The notes beneath the pieces were generated by a model. The model did no database searches. It was not told the origin of the DNA and worked only from the letters and a program-made list of their open reading frames with translations. 64,000 nucleotides of DNA from Patulibacter defluvii (GTDB lineage Bacteria > Actinomycetota > Thermoleophilia > Solirubrobacterales > Solirubrobacteraceae). The stretch is from the NCBI RefSeq assembly GCF_034096925.1, contig NZ_JAWZSQ010000001.1, positions 454,891 to 518,890 on the forward strand. Direction: 5' to 3'. Of the stretch, positions 15,982-24,202 are shown one piece after another; the first letter of the stretch is position 1, and each line of letters begins with the position of its first letter. The position numbers and the translations under genes are program-made.

Positions 15982-16872
15982 ATGGCTCCTGTGTCATCGG
16001 TCGTGGAGCCCACCGTCGCCGCGCTCGGTCCCGGCGACCGGATCGCCGGCGTCTTCGCCTGCGTCCGCAAGGATCGCGCGAGCGGTCGCTCCGGCCCGTA
16101 CCTGGCGGTCGACCTGCGCGACCGCACCGGGACGATCGCGGCCCGCGTCTTCCGCGACGTCGATCGCTGGGACGGCGCCTTCGAGCGCGGCGACGTGGTC
16201 CAGGTCGCCGGCACCGTCGACCGCTACCGCGACGGCCTCGTCGCCGAGCTGACCGCGGTCCGCCGGGTCGACCCGGAGACCGTCGACCCGGCGCGCTTCC
16301 TGCCGGTCGCCTACCGCGACCTCGACGAGCTGGACGGCTTCCTGGAGGGCCTGGCCGGCGAGGTCGGCGACCCGCCGTTCGCGGCCCTGCTGCGCGAGCT
16401 GCTGGACGACGAGCCGCTGCGGCGGGCGTGGCGCAAGGCGCCCTGCTCGATCGCCGGCCACCACGCCTACCTCGGCGGCCTGCTGGAGCACACGGTCGCG
16501 GTCGGCGCGCTGGCCAACGAGGCCTGCGTCCACCACCCGGGCCTCAACCGCGACCTGCTGCTGACCGCGGCGATCGTCCACGACCTCGGCCGCACGCGCG
16601 AGTTCCGCTACGGCGCCGAGATCGACCGGACCGAGGTCGGCGAGCTGCTCGGCCACGTCGAGCTGGGGCTGCGGATCCTCTCCGAGCCGGCCCGCCGGGC
16701 GGGGCTCGACGAGCAGCGCTGGGCGCACCTGGCCCACTGCGTGCTGACCCACCACGGGGCCGAGCGGGCCGGCGGGCGGTTCCGCTCGGCGGAGGCGGCG
16801 GCGCTCTTCCGGCTGAACGCGGTCGACGCCGCGATCAAGGACGCGCTCGAGCACGGGCTCGGCCACGGCTGA
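15982..16872 (+). CDS. OB-fold + HD-domain 3'-5' exoribonuclease (YhaM-like)
   Basis: 296 residues. An N-terminal OB fold (about 15-95, with YLAVDLRDRTGTIAARVF) is of the nucleic-acid-binding type. A HD phosphohydrolase domain follows, with HHAYLGGLLEHT (about 155-166) and the metal-binding HD in AAIVHDLGRTREF. This order is that of YhaM/CBF1 3'-5' exoribonucleases, which trim short RNA and some DNA. Length is close to the Bacillus enzyme. It is divergent from the PAC2 gene by 17 bp, so promoters overlap coding starts. A strong hairpin follows. Substrate preference is inferred. Confidence 0.85.
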   Translation: MAPVSSVVEPTVAALGPGDRIAGVFACVRKDRASGRSGPYLAVDLRDRTGTIAARVFRDVDRWDGAFERGDVVQVAGTVDRYRDGLVAELTAVRRVDPETVDPARFLPVAYRDLDELDGFLEGLAGEVGDPPFAALLRELLDDEPLRRAWRKAPCSIAGHHAYLGGLLEHTVAVGALANEACVHHPGLNRDLLLTAAIVHDLGRTREFRYGAEIDRTEVGELLGHVELGLRILSEPARRAGLDEQRWAHLAHCVLTHHGAERAGGRFRSAEAAALFRLNAVDAAIKDALEHGLGHG

Positions 16873-16894
16873 GGCGGGACGAGGGCGACGAGCG

Positions 16895-16928
16895 GCGCCG
16901 ACGATGGGGGGTGGACCATCGTCGGCGC
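16895..16928 (+). terminator. Hairpin terminator of the YhaM-like gene
   Basis: Perfect 13-bp stem GCGCCGACGATGG with its complement and an 8-base loop, 22 bases past the stop codon. Confidence 0.7.
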
Positions 16929-17332
16929 GCTGAGACGTTCAGTGCGTCAGCAACGCGGGGGGTCAAGCCGCATGCTGCGAGGCGTTAGTTCCCGCGGCGT
17001 GGGTCGTCGCCTTGGTGCGGGAGGGATGGGACCGTCTCGCAGCGTGACACTGGGGAACGTCCTGCTCGTCATGGCCGGGGGGGCCGGCCGCGATCGATTC
17101 TGGCACGTCGGTCGGGGTTCCCGCAAGCAGATCGACTACGTCGATCGTCCAGACCCGGTCACCCGTCCATGGACGTTCCGTCGGGTCGACCCCCGTCGAC
17201 CGTCCTCGGCCGACCGCACGGGCCTCCCGGGGCGTCCCTCCGCAGGATGCAGGGGCGAACCGTACGCCGTACCCGTCGCAGCGCCGGCGGTCGCTGCTGG
17301 ACGAACCGCCGATCCGCGTGCCGGGGAGCGCC
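16929..17332. other. 404-bp intergenic region with no assignable gene
   Basis: It lies between the YhaM-like gene terminator and the end of the TSUP copy 2 gene. It has open frames, but none matches a family I know and none has a good start site. It holds small palindromes: GATCGAC-TAC-GTCGATC at 17130-17146 and CGTCCATGGACG at 17164-17175. No tRNA, SRP RNA, tmRNA or RNase P hallmark was seen. A lineage-specific small RNA cannot be excluded. Confidence 0.4.
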
Positions 17333-18124
17333 TCAACGCGGAGCCGCCTCGGGACCGTCCGGCGACCGCATCCCGCGCCGCGCCAGCTGCGACGAGACGA
17401 ACAGCAGCAGCGCCGCGAAGCCGATCTGGGCCGCTCGTGACGGGATCGCGTTGACGATCACCACCCCCAGCAGGGCTCCCGGGATCGCCAGCGTCCCGAG
17501 CGTCACCGCCACCCGCAGGTCGAGGTTGCCGTAGCGGTGCTGGCGCCACGACCCGACCAGCGACACCGGCACGATCGCCAGCAGCGAGGTCGCCTCGGCG
17601 TCGACGTGCGGCAGCCCCAGCAGCAGCGCCAGGCCGGGGACGAAGAGCGAGCCGCCGCCGACCCCGAGCAGGCCGGAGACGACGCCGGCCGCGGCCCCGA
17701 TCACCAGCGCGCCGCCGACGTGGAGGGCATCGCGCGAGACCGTCTCGCCGTCGCCCGGCTCGACTCCGGCGATCATCAGCAGCGCGACCGCGGCCAGCAG
17801 GATCGCGAACAGCAGCGAGACCCGCCGGGCCGGGATCCGCTGCTGGATCCAGGTGCCGGCCAGCACGCCGCCGATCGCCGGCAGCCCGACCAGCAGCCCC
17901 TCGAGCACGTGGAGCGTGCCGTAGGCGCCCTGGGTGATCGTGGCGGCCGAGGCGATCAGGACGATCGCGGCCAGCGAGGTGGCCGTCGCGCGCCGCTCGT
18001 CCATCCCCAGCAGCAGGATCAGCAGCGGCACCATCACGACCCCGCCGCCGACGCCGAAGAGCCCGCTGAAGAGCCCGGCGGCGGTGCCGATCGCGGCGAT
18101 CACGAGGGTCCGGCGGCCGGGCAC
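17333..18124 (-). CDS. TSUP-family membrane transporter (TauE/SafE-like), copy 2
   Basis: 263 residues, GTG start at 18124. The architecture and motifs match copy 1 at 6560-7387: FGVGGGVVMVPLLILLLG near residue 23, LGVGGGSLFVPGLALLLG near 150, RRATATSLAAIVLI, and the shared RYGNLDLRVAVTLG segment. The close match shows the two are paralogues. Unlike copy 1, it has no LysR neighbour; it is divergent from the trehalose-phosphatase gene with only 60 bp between starts. It is probably a small-anion exporter, substrate unknown. Confidence 0.85.
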   Translation of the reverse strand: MPGRRTLVIAAIGTAAGLFSGLFGVGGGVVMVPLLILLLGMDERRATATSLAAIVLIASAATITQGAYGTLHVLEGLLVGLPAIGGVLAGTWIQQRIPARRVSLLFAILLAAVALLMIAGVEPGDGETVSRDALHVGGALVIGAAAGVVSGLLGVGGGSLFVPGLALLLGLPHVDAEATSLLAIVPVSLVGSWRQHRYGNLDLRVAVTLGTLAIPGALLGVVIVNAIPSRAAQIGFAALLLFVSSQLARRGMRSPDGPEAAPR

Positions 18125-18184
18125 GGCGGAGATCGTAGCCCTGCCGTCGTGCCGGGCCGCGGCCGATTCGAGACACTAGGCGGC

Positions 18185-18994
18185 GTGACCGACGATCGGC
18201 TCGCCGACCTCGTCGCGCCCCTGCGCGCCGCTCCCGAGCGGGCCGCCGTGCTGCTCGACGTCGACGGCACGCTGGCCCCGATCACCCGCCACGCCGGGGC
18301 CGCCGAGGTGCCCGCGCCGACCCGCGGGCTGCTGACCGAGGTCGCGGCGCGGTTCGGCCTGGTGGCCTGCGTCAGCGGCCGGCGGGCGACCGACGCGCGG
18401 CGGATCGTCGGGATCGGCTCGCTGCTCTACGTCGGCAACCACGGCACCGAGGTCCTGCGGCGCGGCGCCTCGTCGGTCGAGACCAACCCCGCCGTCGCCG
18501 CCTGGGAGCCGCGGGTTCGCGAGGTCGCCGCGACGCTGCTCCGCGACCGGCCCGACCTCGACCGGCTCGGGGTCTGGTGCGAGGACAAGGGCCCGATCCA
18601 GGCGCTGCACTGGCGCGGCTCCGGCGACGAGTCGCGGGCCGAGGCGCTGGTCGCCGAGCTCGGCGCGCGGGCCGAGGCCGAGGGGCTGGCCCTCCACCAC
18701 GGGCGGATGGTGCTGGAGCTGCGGCCGCCGGTCGCCTTCGACAAGGGCGTCGCGGTCCGCTGGCTGCTGGCCGGCGGGGGCTACGGCACCGCGCTCTACG
18801 CCGGCGACGACCGCACCGACCTCGACGCCTTCGCCGGGCTGCGGGCGCTGGTCGACGAGGACGACCTGGAGCGGGCCGCCTGCGTGGCGGTCAGCGACGG
18901 CGAGGCGCCGGCCGAGGTCGCCGCGGCGGCCGACCTGACCGTCGACGGGCAGCGCGGGATCCGCGCCGTCCTCCAGGAGCTGCTCCGCCCATGA
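18185..18994 (+). CDS. otsB: Trehalose-6-phosphate phosphatase
   Basis: 269 residues with a GTG start. HAD-superfamily type IIB motifs: DVDGTLAPI near residue 23 (nucleophile Asp), ACVSGRR (motif II), DKG in the FDKGVAVRWLL segment (motif III Lys), and AGDDRTDLDAF (motif IV). YVGNHGTEVLR and EDKGPIQALHWR are cap-domain signatures of trehalose-phosphatases. The enzyme hydrolyses trehalose-6-phosphate to trehalose, a compatible solute. No trehalose-phosphate synthase (otsA) is in the window. Its stop overlaps the ATG of the next gene by 4 bp, so the two are translationally coupled. Confidence 0.9.
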   Translation: MTDDRLADLVAPLRAAPERAAVLLDVDGTLAPITRHAGAAEVPAPTRGLLTEVAARFGLVACVSGRRATDARRIVGIGSLLYVGNHGTEVLRRGASSVETNPAVAAWEPRVREVAATLLRDRPDLDRLGVWCEDKGPIQALHWRGSGDESRAEALVAELGARAEAEGLALHHGRMVLELRPPVAFDKGVAVRWLLAGGGYGTALYAGDDRTDLDAFAGLRALVDEDDLERAACVAVSDGEAPAEVAAAADLTVDGQRGIRAVLQELLRP

Positions 18995-19524
18995 CCTTCC
19001 GCCAGCTGCTGCGCTCGACCGTGCTGCTCTGCACCGGCTCCTCGTCGGTGCTGGCGCTGCTCGTCGTGCTGCGGGGGATGGCGGACGGCGAGGCGGCGGG
19101 CGTGGCCGTCTCCGCCACCTGGTGGCTGATCGCGGCGGCGATCGGGATCGGGTTCGGCCGCCACGACGCGGTCAACCCGCAGATCGCCCGGGTCCTGGCC
19201 GACGCCCGCGCCGCCAACCAGCTGCCCGAGCACCACCCGGTGCGGACGCTGCTGAACCGGCTCTGGCCGCTGCTGGTGGCGACGCTCGTCTCCGGCCTGG
19301 CCGCGCTGCTGCTGCCGCAGGTGACCGGCGTCGCCGCCGGCTTCCTGCTGATCTGGGCGCTGGCCTGGCGGCGGCAGGAGTCGGCCGTGCAGGCGATCGA
19401 GGAGCGCGACGGGGTTGAGTTCCACGTCGAGCGGACCGGGCTGGTCGAGCCGCTGAAGCTGGTCCGGATGCCGGGCCTGCGCCGCGACCGCCCCGAGCAC
19501 AAGCGCCAGGCGTCGAGCGTCTGA
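18991..19524 (+). CDS. Small integral membrane protein coupled to otsB
   Basis: 177 residues, starting inside the otsB stop (ATGA overlap). Four hydrophobic segments are visible: about 10-27, 41-58, 88-107 and 109-125. They surround a cytosolic loop (FGRHDAVNPQIARVLADARA) and a basic C-terminal tail ending RRDRPEHKRQASSV. I do not recognise the family. Coupling to trehalose-phosphatase suggests co-regulation, perhaps envelope or osmotic stress, but gives no mechanism. A good terminator follows. Confidence 0.7.
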   Translation: MTFRQLLRSTVLLCTGSSSVLALLVVLRGMADGEAAGVAVSATWWLIAAAIGIGFGRHDAVNPQIARVLADARAANQLPEHHPVRTLLNRLWPLLVATLVSGLAALLLPQVTGVAAGFLLIWALAWRRQESAVQAIEERDGVEFHVERTGLVEPLKLVRMPGLRRDRPEHKRQASSV

Positions 19525-19532
19525 TCCCGGCC

Positions 19533-19553
19533 GCCGGCGCCCCGCGCGCCGGC
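19533..19553 (+). terminator. Hairpin terminator after the otsB operon
   Basis: 8-bp perfect stem GCCGGCGC with its complement and a 5-base loop, 8 bases past the stop. Weaker outer pairing extends it, and it also lies beyond the end of the converging gene at 19576. Confidence 0.6.
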
Positions 19554-19575
19554 CGACCGGGACCAGGGCTCACGC

Positions 19576-19947
19576 TCAGGTCGACGGGGCCCCGTCGACC
19601 GGTCGCGCCGCGCGCAGGCGGGTCCGCAGCCGCTCGACCGACGGGGCGGCCAGTTGGGCGCGGGCCTGCTCGCAGGCGCCGGCGGCGGCGCCGAGCGCCA
19701 CGGCCAGCCGGCGGAGCGCCTGCTGCTCGGGGCTGCCGGCGGGGAACTCGCGCGTGAGGAGCGCGGTCCCGTCGTCGAGCGTGCGCATGCTCGCCTCGAC
19801 CGCGCCGAGCGTCGCCGGCAACGCGAACCGCGTCTCTCCCGCGGCCGCGGCGTCCTGGAGCGCCCGGGCCGCCTGCAACAGGTCGCAGGCGGCGTCGAAC
19901 AGCTCGTCGCTGGGGTGGTGACGCCGGTGGCGGCCGAGGGCGGACAT
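19576..19947 (-). CDS. Small helical protein of unknown function
   Basis: 123 residues with no recognised domain. It is almost entirely predicted helix, rich in Ala, Leu and Arg, with long amphipathic stretches (DELFDAACDLLQAARALQDA; EASMRTLDDGTALLTREF). A His/Arg-rich N-terminus (GRHRRHH) precedes them. There is no signal peptide or membrane segment. It is divergent from the Gre-like gene across a long bipartite inverted repeat (19982-20042) that may regulate one or both. Coding assignment rests on codon bias, a clean start and intergenic context, and is moderately confident. Confidence 0.6.
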   Translation of the reverse strand: MSALGRHRRHHPSDELFDAACDLLQAARALQDAAAAGETRFALPATLGAVEASMRTLDDGTALLTREFPAGSPEQQALRRLAVALGAAAGACEQARAQLAAPSVERLRTRLRAARPVDGAPST

Positions 19948-19981
19948 GCCCCGAAAGCGTGCGTCGTGGCCGATCGCCCTT

Positions 19982-20042
19982 CCATGGCGGTTCCCGACCA
20001 TTCGCCGCCGCCGGCGCGCCAAATGGTCGTGTCCCGCCATGG
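19982..20042. promoter_or_regulatory. Bipartite 61-bp inverted repeat between divergent genes
   Basis: CCATGGCGG (19982-19990) pairs with CCGCCATGG (20034-20042), and inside it GACCATT (19996-20002) pairs with AATGGTC (20022-20028). That gives 16 matched pairs around a 19-bp GC-rich centre. It occupies the gap between starts at 19947 and 20077, so it could be a two-site operator or a cruciform. Confidence 0.45.
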
Positions 20043-20076
20043 GCGCGGGGCCGGCGGGCCGGGAACCTCCCCGGTC

Positions 20077-20538
20077 ATGTCCGCTCGACCGCACCCGTCG
20101 ACCGACCAGCTGCCCGTCACCCAGGCGGAGCTGGTCGCGCTGGAGGAGCAGCTGTGGCGCCTGCGCTCGGGGCGGGTCCGGATCGACCCGCTGTCGGAGT
20201 CGGGCGGCGACGCCGGCGCCGACGCCGAGCGGCTGACCACCAACCGCCGGATCATGGAGCTGGAGCACGCCCTCGCCCGCGCCGCCGTCGTCCGGCCCGG
20301 CGCCGACGGCTTCGCGGTCGCGGCGATCGGGACCGCGGTGCTGGTCGACGACGGCCGCAAGCAGCGCCGCTACCGGCTCTCGCTGGAGCCCGAGCCGGGC
20401 CAGACCGGGACCGTCTCGGCGACCTCGCCGGTCGGCGCCGCGCTGCTCGGCCAGGCGATCGGCAGCACCGTCCGGGTGGCGCTGCCCGACGGTCGCGAGC
20501 GCGAGCTGCGGGTGGTCGGGATCGGCGACGACGCCTGA
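20077..20538 (+). CDS. GreA/GreB-family transcription factor-like protein
   Basis: 153 residues. The C-terminal part (about 75-150) is the FKBP-like Gre domain, recognisable by the order SATSPVGAALLGQAIGSTVR then ALPDGRERELRVVGI. The N-terminal helical hairpin (about 14-70) is the coiled coil that enters the RNA polymerase secondary channel; its tip carries an acidic run (DPLSESGGDAGADAE), but the canonical GDLSENAEY tip is not conserved. It may rescue backtracked polymerase, or be a Gre-like antagonist such as Gfh1 or Rnk. ATG 20077 is used; an in-frame upstream start would add about 18 residues. A hairpin follows. Confidence 0.75.
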   Translation: MSARPHPSTDQLPVTQAELVALEEQLWRLRSGRVRIDPLSESGGDAGADAERLTTNRRIMELEHALARAAVVRPGADGFAVAAIGTAVLVDDGRKQRRYRLSLEPEPGQTGTVSATSPVGAALLGQAIGSTVRVALPDGRERELRVVGIGDDA

Positions 20539-20544
20539 GCCTGC

Positions 20545-20562
20545 GGGCGCCGCCCGGCGCCC
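20545..20562 (+). terminator. Hairpin between the Gre-like and histidine kinase genes
   Basis: 7-bp perfect stem GGGCGCC with its complement and a GCCC loop. It fills most of the 41-bp gap and separates the Gre-like gene from the two-component operon. Confidence 0.5.
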
Positions 20563-20579
20563 TCTGTCACGGTTGCTCG

Positions 20580-21569
20580 ATGACCGCGTTCGTGATCCGG
20601 ATGTCGCTGGAGCGGCAGCTGTTCCTGCTCGCGGTGGCGGCGGTCGGCCTCGGCACGATCGGGCTGCTGGTGCTGCCGGTGACGGTCAGCGTGCCGGTCA
20701 CCGGCGGCGAGGCGCTGGTGCTGGTGCTCGGCGCGCTGCTGCTGCTGGTCGCGTTCCGGATCGCGCTGCTGCGGATCCTGCGGCCGCTCCACCGGCTGGC
20801 CCGCGCGATGCAGGAGATCGACCCCGTCGACCCGGTGCCCGACCTGCGGCGGATGATCGAGCCCGACGACCGCGACGTCGACCAGCTGCTGATGTCGTTC
20901 GAGCAGATGCTGCGCCGCTTCCGCCAGGAGCGGCACGCCAGCGACCGTCGGATGCTGGCCACCCAGGAGGCCGAGCAGCGGCGGATCGCCCGCGAGCTGC
21001 ACGACGAGCTGGGCCAGACCCTGACCGCGCTCAAGCTCCAGATCGAGCGGGCGGGGATCGACGGCGCCACCCGCGAGCCGATCGCGCGCACCGTCAGCCG
21101 CGCGCTCGACGAGGTCCGCGGCATCGCCCTCCGGCTGCGGCCCGAGGCGCTCGACGACCTGGGGCTGGTCAACGCACTGCTGGCGCTGGCCCGGCGGGTC
21201 ACCGACGAGAGCGGGATCCCGGTCGAGCGCGAGCTGGACGGCCCGCTGCCGCCGCTCGCGCCCGACGCCGAGCTGGCGCTCTACCGGATCGCCCAGGAGG
21301 CGCTGACCAACGTCGTCCGCCACGCCGGCGCGACCCGCGCGACGATCGTCCTGCGGGTCGACGGCGGCGACGTCGAGCTGACCGTCCGCGACGACGGCCG
21401 CGGGCTCGGCGACGCCCGTGCCGGGGGACGCGGGATCGCCGGCATGCGCGAGCGGGCGCGGCTGGTCGGGGCGCGGATCGCGCTCGCCGACGAGGGCGGC
21501 GCGGTCGTCCGCGTGCGGCTCCCGGCGGGCGCCCCGCTGGTGGTGACCGGCGAGGGGGCGGTCGCGTGA
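20580..21569 (+). CDS. Sensor histidine kinase, NarL/DegS type (HisKA_3)
   Basis: 329 residues. Two N-terminal membrane segments (about 10-30 and 38-60) enclose a very short extracytoplasmic loop. A HAMP-like linker follows, then HisKA_3 with the phospho-acceptor His141 in RIARELHDELGQTL and a HATPase_c domain (N box LTNVVRHAGA, G box DDGRGLG, then RGIAGMRERARLVG). The missing large sensor domain suggests intramembrane sensing, or sensing through a partner. Its stop overlaps the GTG of the response regulator, so they are a cognate pair. Confidence 0.9.
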   Translation: MTAFVIRMSLERQLFLLAVAAVGLGTIGLLVLPVTVSVPVTGGEALVLVLGALLLLVAFRIALLRILRPLHRLARAMQEIDPVDPVPDLRRMIEPDDRDVDQLLMSFEQMLRRFRQERHASDRRMLATQEAEQRRIARELHDELGQTLTALKLQIERAGIDGATREPIARTVSRALDEVRGIALRLRPEALDDLGLVNALLALARRVTDESGIPVERELDGPLPPLAPDAELALYRIAQEALTNVVRHAGATRATIVLRVDGGDVELTVRDDGRGLGDARAGGRGIAGMRERARLVGARIALADEGGAVVRVRLPAGAPLVVTGEGAVA

Positions 21570-22225
21570 GCGTGCCGCTGCGGACCCGGATCCTGCTCGC
21601 CGACGACCACGCGCTGGTCCGCGACGGGATCCGGCTGGTGCTGGAGAGCGAGCCCGACCTGCAGGTCGTGGCCGAGGCCGGCGACGGCGTCGAGGCGGTC
21701 GCCCAGGCGCTGAGGGAGGAGGTCGACCTGGCCGTGCTCGACGTCTCGATGCCGCGCCGCGGCGGGCTTCAGGCCGCCCGCGAGCTGCACCGCCAGCGGC
21801 CCGGGACCCGGATCCTGATGCTCTCGATGCACGAGAGCGAGCAGTACCTGTTCGAGGCGGTCAAGGTCGGCGCCGCCGGCTACGTGCTGAAGTCGGCGGC
21901 CAACCGCGACCTGGTCGACGCCTGCCGGGCGGCGATGCGGGGCGAGGCGTTCCTCTACCCGCGGGCCCTGCGGGCGATCGTCCGCGACTACCTGGAGGGC
22001 GCCCGCAACGGCGCGCCGCTGCCCGACGACCTGCTGACCCCGCGCGAGCAGGACGTCGTCCAGCTGATCGCCGAGGGCCGCACGACCGACGAGATCGCCC
22101 AGGCGCTGACGATCAGCCCCCACACCGTCGAGCGCCACCGCTCGAACGTGCTCGAGAAGCTGGGGCTGCGCAACCGGGTCGAGCTGGCGCGCTACGCGAT
22201 CCGGCGGGGGCTGGTCGAGCCGTAG
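21566..22225 (+). CDS. NarL/FixJ-family response regulator
   Basis: 219 residues, GTG start overlapping the kinase stop by 4 bp. The receiver domain (about 8-125) has the acidic pair in LLADDHALVRDGIRL, the phosphorylated Asp59 in VLDVSMP, and Lys in YVLKSAA. The C-terminal LuxR helix-turn-helix (LTPREQDVVQLIAEGRTTDE, then TVERHRSNVLEKLGL) binds DNA. Partner of the kinase just upstream; targets unknown, but the glycosyltransferases 20 bp downstream could belong to the same transcript. Confidence 0.92.
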   Translation: MSVPLRTRILLADDHALVRDGIRLVLESEPDLQVVAEAGDGVEAVAQALREEVDLAVLDVSMPRRGGLQAARELHRQRPGTRILMLSMHESEQYLFEAVKVGAAGYVLKSAANRDLVDACRAAMRGEAFLYPRALRAIVRDYLEGARNGAPLPDDLLTPREQDVVQLIAEGRTTDEIAQALTISPHTVERHRSNVLEKLGLRNRVELARYAIRRGLVEP

Positions 22226-22245
22226 CCGTACCCTTGCGGGCGTCG

Positions 22246-23268
22246 ATGTCTCGCCTCCCCGCCGACGTCCTCCTCGTCTCGCTCGGCTCGACCAGCGGCC
22301 TGCGGGCGGTCGACGACGCGCTCGCCGGGGCGCTCGAGCGGGCCGGCGCGCGGGTCGCGCTGGTGCGGCCGACGCCGCCGCCGGCGGTGCGGACGATGGC
22401 CCTCACCGACCTGGTCTGGGCGGCGGCGGCGCGGCGGGCGGCGCAGGCGGGCCTGCGCGAGCACCGGCCGCGGGCGATCGTCTACGGCAGCGTCGGCGCG
22501 GCGCTGCTGTGGCCGCGGCCGGGGGCGATCCGGCTCGACGCCGCGATGGCCGCCAACCGGCCCGGCCGCCACGGCGCCTGGCAGCGCCCGCGCGAGCGGC
22601 TGCTGCTGCGCCGCTGCCCGCTGCTGGTGCCGCAGTCGGCCGAGGCGCTGGCCGAGGTCCCGCAGCCGCGGCCGCCCGCGGTGGTGGTGCCGCCGCCGGT
22701 CGCCCTCGGTCCGCCGCCGCGACCGTGGACCGAGCGCGACGTGGCCGCGGTCGCCTACGCCGCCGACCCGGCCAAGAAGGGGCTCGACCGGATCCTCGCC
22801 GCCTGGGCCCGGGCCCGCCGCCCGGGCGAGGAGCTGGTCGTCTGCGGTGCCCCGCGCGGCGCGCTGGCGGCGGCGCCGGAGGGCGTCCGCGACGCCGGCC
22901 GCCTCGACCGCGACGCGTTCGCCGCGCTGCTCGGGCGGGCGCGGACGCTGGTCTGCGCCCCCCGCCGCGAGGACCACGGCCTGGTCCAGCTGGAGGCGCT
23001 GGCCGCCGGCTGCCGGGTGGTCACCACCACCGCCCCCGGCGCCTACGTGGCGCTGACGCTGCTGCGGGCCGTCGACCGGGCGGCCGTGGTCGACCGGCCC
23101 GACGACCCCGACGCGCTCGCCGCCGCGGTCCGCCGCGCCCTCGACCTGCCGGCGGCGACGGCCGACGCCGACGCCGCCCGATCGCGGGCCCTGCTCGGCG
23201 AGCGGTTCGGCGAGCAGGCCGTCGATCGGACGGTCCGCGAGCAGCTGCTGCCCGCGTTGCTGGGCTGA
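22246..23268 (+). CDS. GT4-like glycosyltransferase
   Basis: 340 residues with a GT-B layout. The C-terminal nucleotide-sugar half shows the Lys of ADPAKKGLDRILAAW, a CGAPRGALA strand, and EDHGLVQLEALAAGCRVV, which contains the E-x7-E motif of retaining GT4 enzymes. The N-terminal acceptor half is divergent (DVLLVSLGSTSGLRAVDDAL). The starting ATG lies 20 bp after the response regulator, suggesting an operon. A role in cell-envelope glycan or glycolipid synthesis is plausible given the polyprenol-phosphate mannosyltransferase-like gene next. Donor and acceptor unknown. Confidence 0.78.
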   Translation: MSRLPADVLLVSLGSTSGLRAVDDALAGALERAGARVALVRPTPPPAVRTMALTDLVWAAAARRAAQAGLREHRPRAIVYGSVGAALLWPRPGAIRLDAAMAANRPGRHGAWQRPRERLLLRRCPLLVPQSAEALAEVPQPRPPAVVVPPPVALGPPPRPWTERDVAAVAYAADPAKKGLDRILAAWARARRPGEELVVCGAPRGALAAAPEGVRDAGRLDRDAFAALLGRARTLVCAPRREDHGLVQLEALAAGCRVVTTTAPGAYVALTLLRAVDRAAVVDRPDDPDALAAAVRRALDLPAATADADAARSRALLGERFGEQAVDRTVREQLLPALLG

Positions 23269-23338
23269 TCCGGGGCGATCCGCGGGCCCGCGTACCGCGA
23301 CGCCCGGCGGCGGCCCGATCTCTAGCGTGTACGGCTCG

Positions 23339-24154
23339 ATGGCGACGGACGCCAACGTTCCCTGGTTGGTGATCCCGACCTACAACGAGGCCGAGAACCT
23401 CGAGCGCGTCGTGGGGCTCTCCCGCGAGGTGCTGGCCGCGGCGTGCCCCGAGGGCTTCCGGATCCTGGTCGTCGACGACCGCTCACCGGACGGCACCGGC
23501 GAGATCGCCGACCGCCTCGTCGCCGCCCATCCCGGCCAGGTCGAGGTCCTCCACCGCGACGCGCCGCAGGGGCTCGGGCCCGCCTACCTGGCCGGCTTCG
23601 GGGTCGCGCTCGACGCCGGCGCCAGCCACGTGATGGAGATGGACGCCGACCTCTCCCACGACCCGCGCGACCTGGCGCGGCTGCTGGGCGCGGTCCGCGA
23701 CGGGGCCGACCTGGCGCTCGGCTCGCGCTACGTGCCCGGCGGCGGTGTCGCCGAGTGGGGGCTGCTGCGGCGGTTCATCTCGCGCGGGGGGTCGTGGTAC
23801 GCCCGCCGCACGCTGGGGCTGAAGATCCGCGACCTGACCGGCGGCTTCAAGTGCTTCCGGGCCGAGGTCCTGCGCTCGATCGAGCTGGCCACGGTCCGCT
23901 CGCGCGGCTACGCCTTCCAGGTCGAGCTGACCTGGCGGACGGTCCTCTCCGGCTTCTCGGTCGTCGAGGTCCCGATCGTCTTCCGCGACCGCACCGCCGG
24001 CGAGTCGAAGATGCACTTCGGGATCGCGCGCGAGGCGGCGGTGCTGGTGCCGGCGCTGCGCCGCTCCGGCTGGCGGCCGCCGGCACGCCCGCTCGACGGT
24101 CCCGCCGCCGGCGAGGTGCCGCCGGCCGCGTCGAGCGTCGGCCGCCGTCCCTAG
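23339..24154 (+). CDS. Polyprenol-phosphate mannosyltransferase-like GT2 (DPM1 type)
   Basis: 271 residues. GT2 motifs in order: IPTYNEAENLERVV near residue 12, VVDDRSPDGTG (first Asp pair), MEMDADLSHDP (the DxD that binds the metal-nucleotide), and LTGGFKCFRAEVL in the acceptor region. This is the soluble dolichyl/polyprenyl-phosphate mannose synthase fold, which transfers mannose from GDP-mannose to a polyprenyl phosphate at the inner membrane. It has no C-terminal membrane anchor. A GTG 12 bases upstream is an alternative start. It lies 70 bp after the GT4-like gene, same strand. Confidence 0.87.
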   Translation: MATDANVPWLVIPTYNEAENLERVVGLSREVLAAACPEGFRILVVDDRSPDGTGEIADRLVAAHPGQVEVLHRDAPQGLGPAYLAGFGVALDAGASHVMEMDADLSHDPRDLARLLGAVRDGADLALGSRYVPGGGVAEWGLLRRFISRGGSWYARRTLGLKIRDLTGGFKCFRAEVLRSIELATVRSRGYAFQVELTWRTVLSGFSVVEVPIVFRDRTAGESKMHFGIAREAAVLVPALRRSGWRPPARPLDGPAAGEVPPAASSVGRRP

Positions 24155-24202
24155 CGGCGCCCGGCACGAGCCCCCGCGGTCCGCGCGACTACCCTTCCCG
24201 CC

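Noticed and set aside
16929..17332. tRNA, SRP RNA, tmRNA, RNase P RNA or a riboswitch
   Set aside because: No conserved core (such as a T-loop, GNRA-rich SRP core or tmRNA tag frame) could be found by eye.
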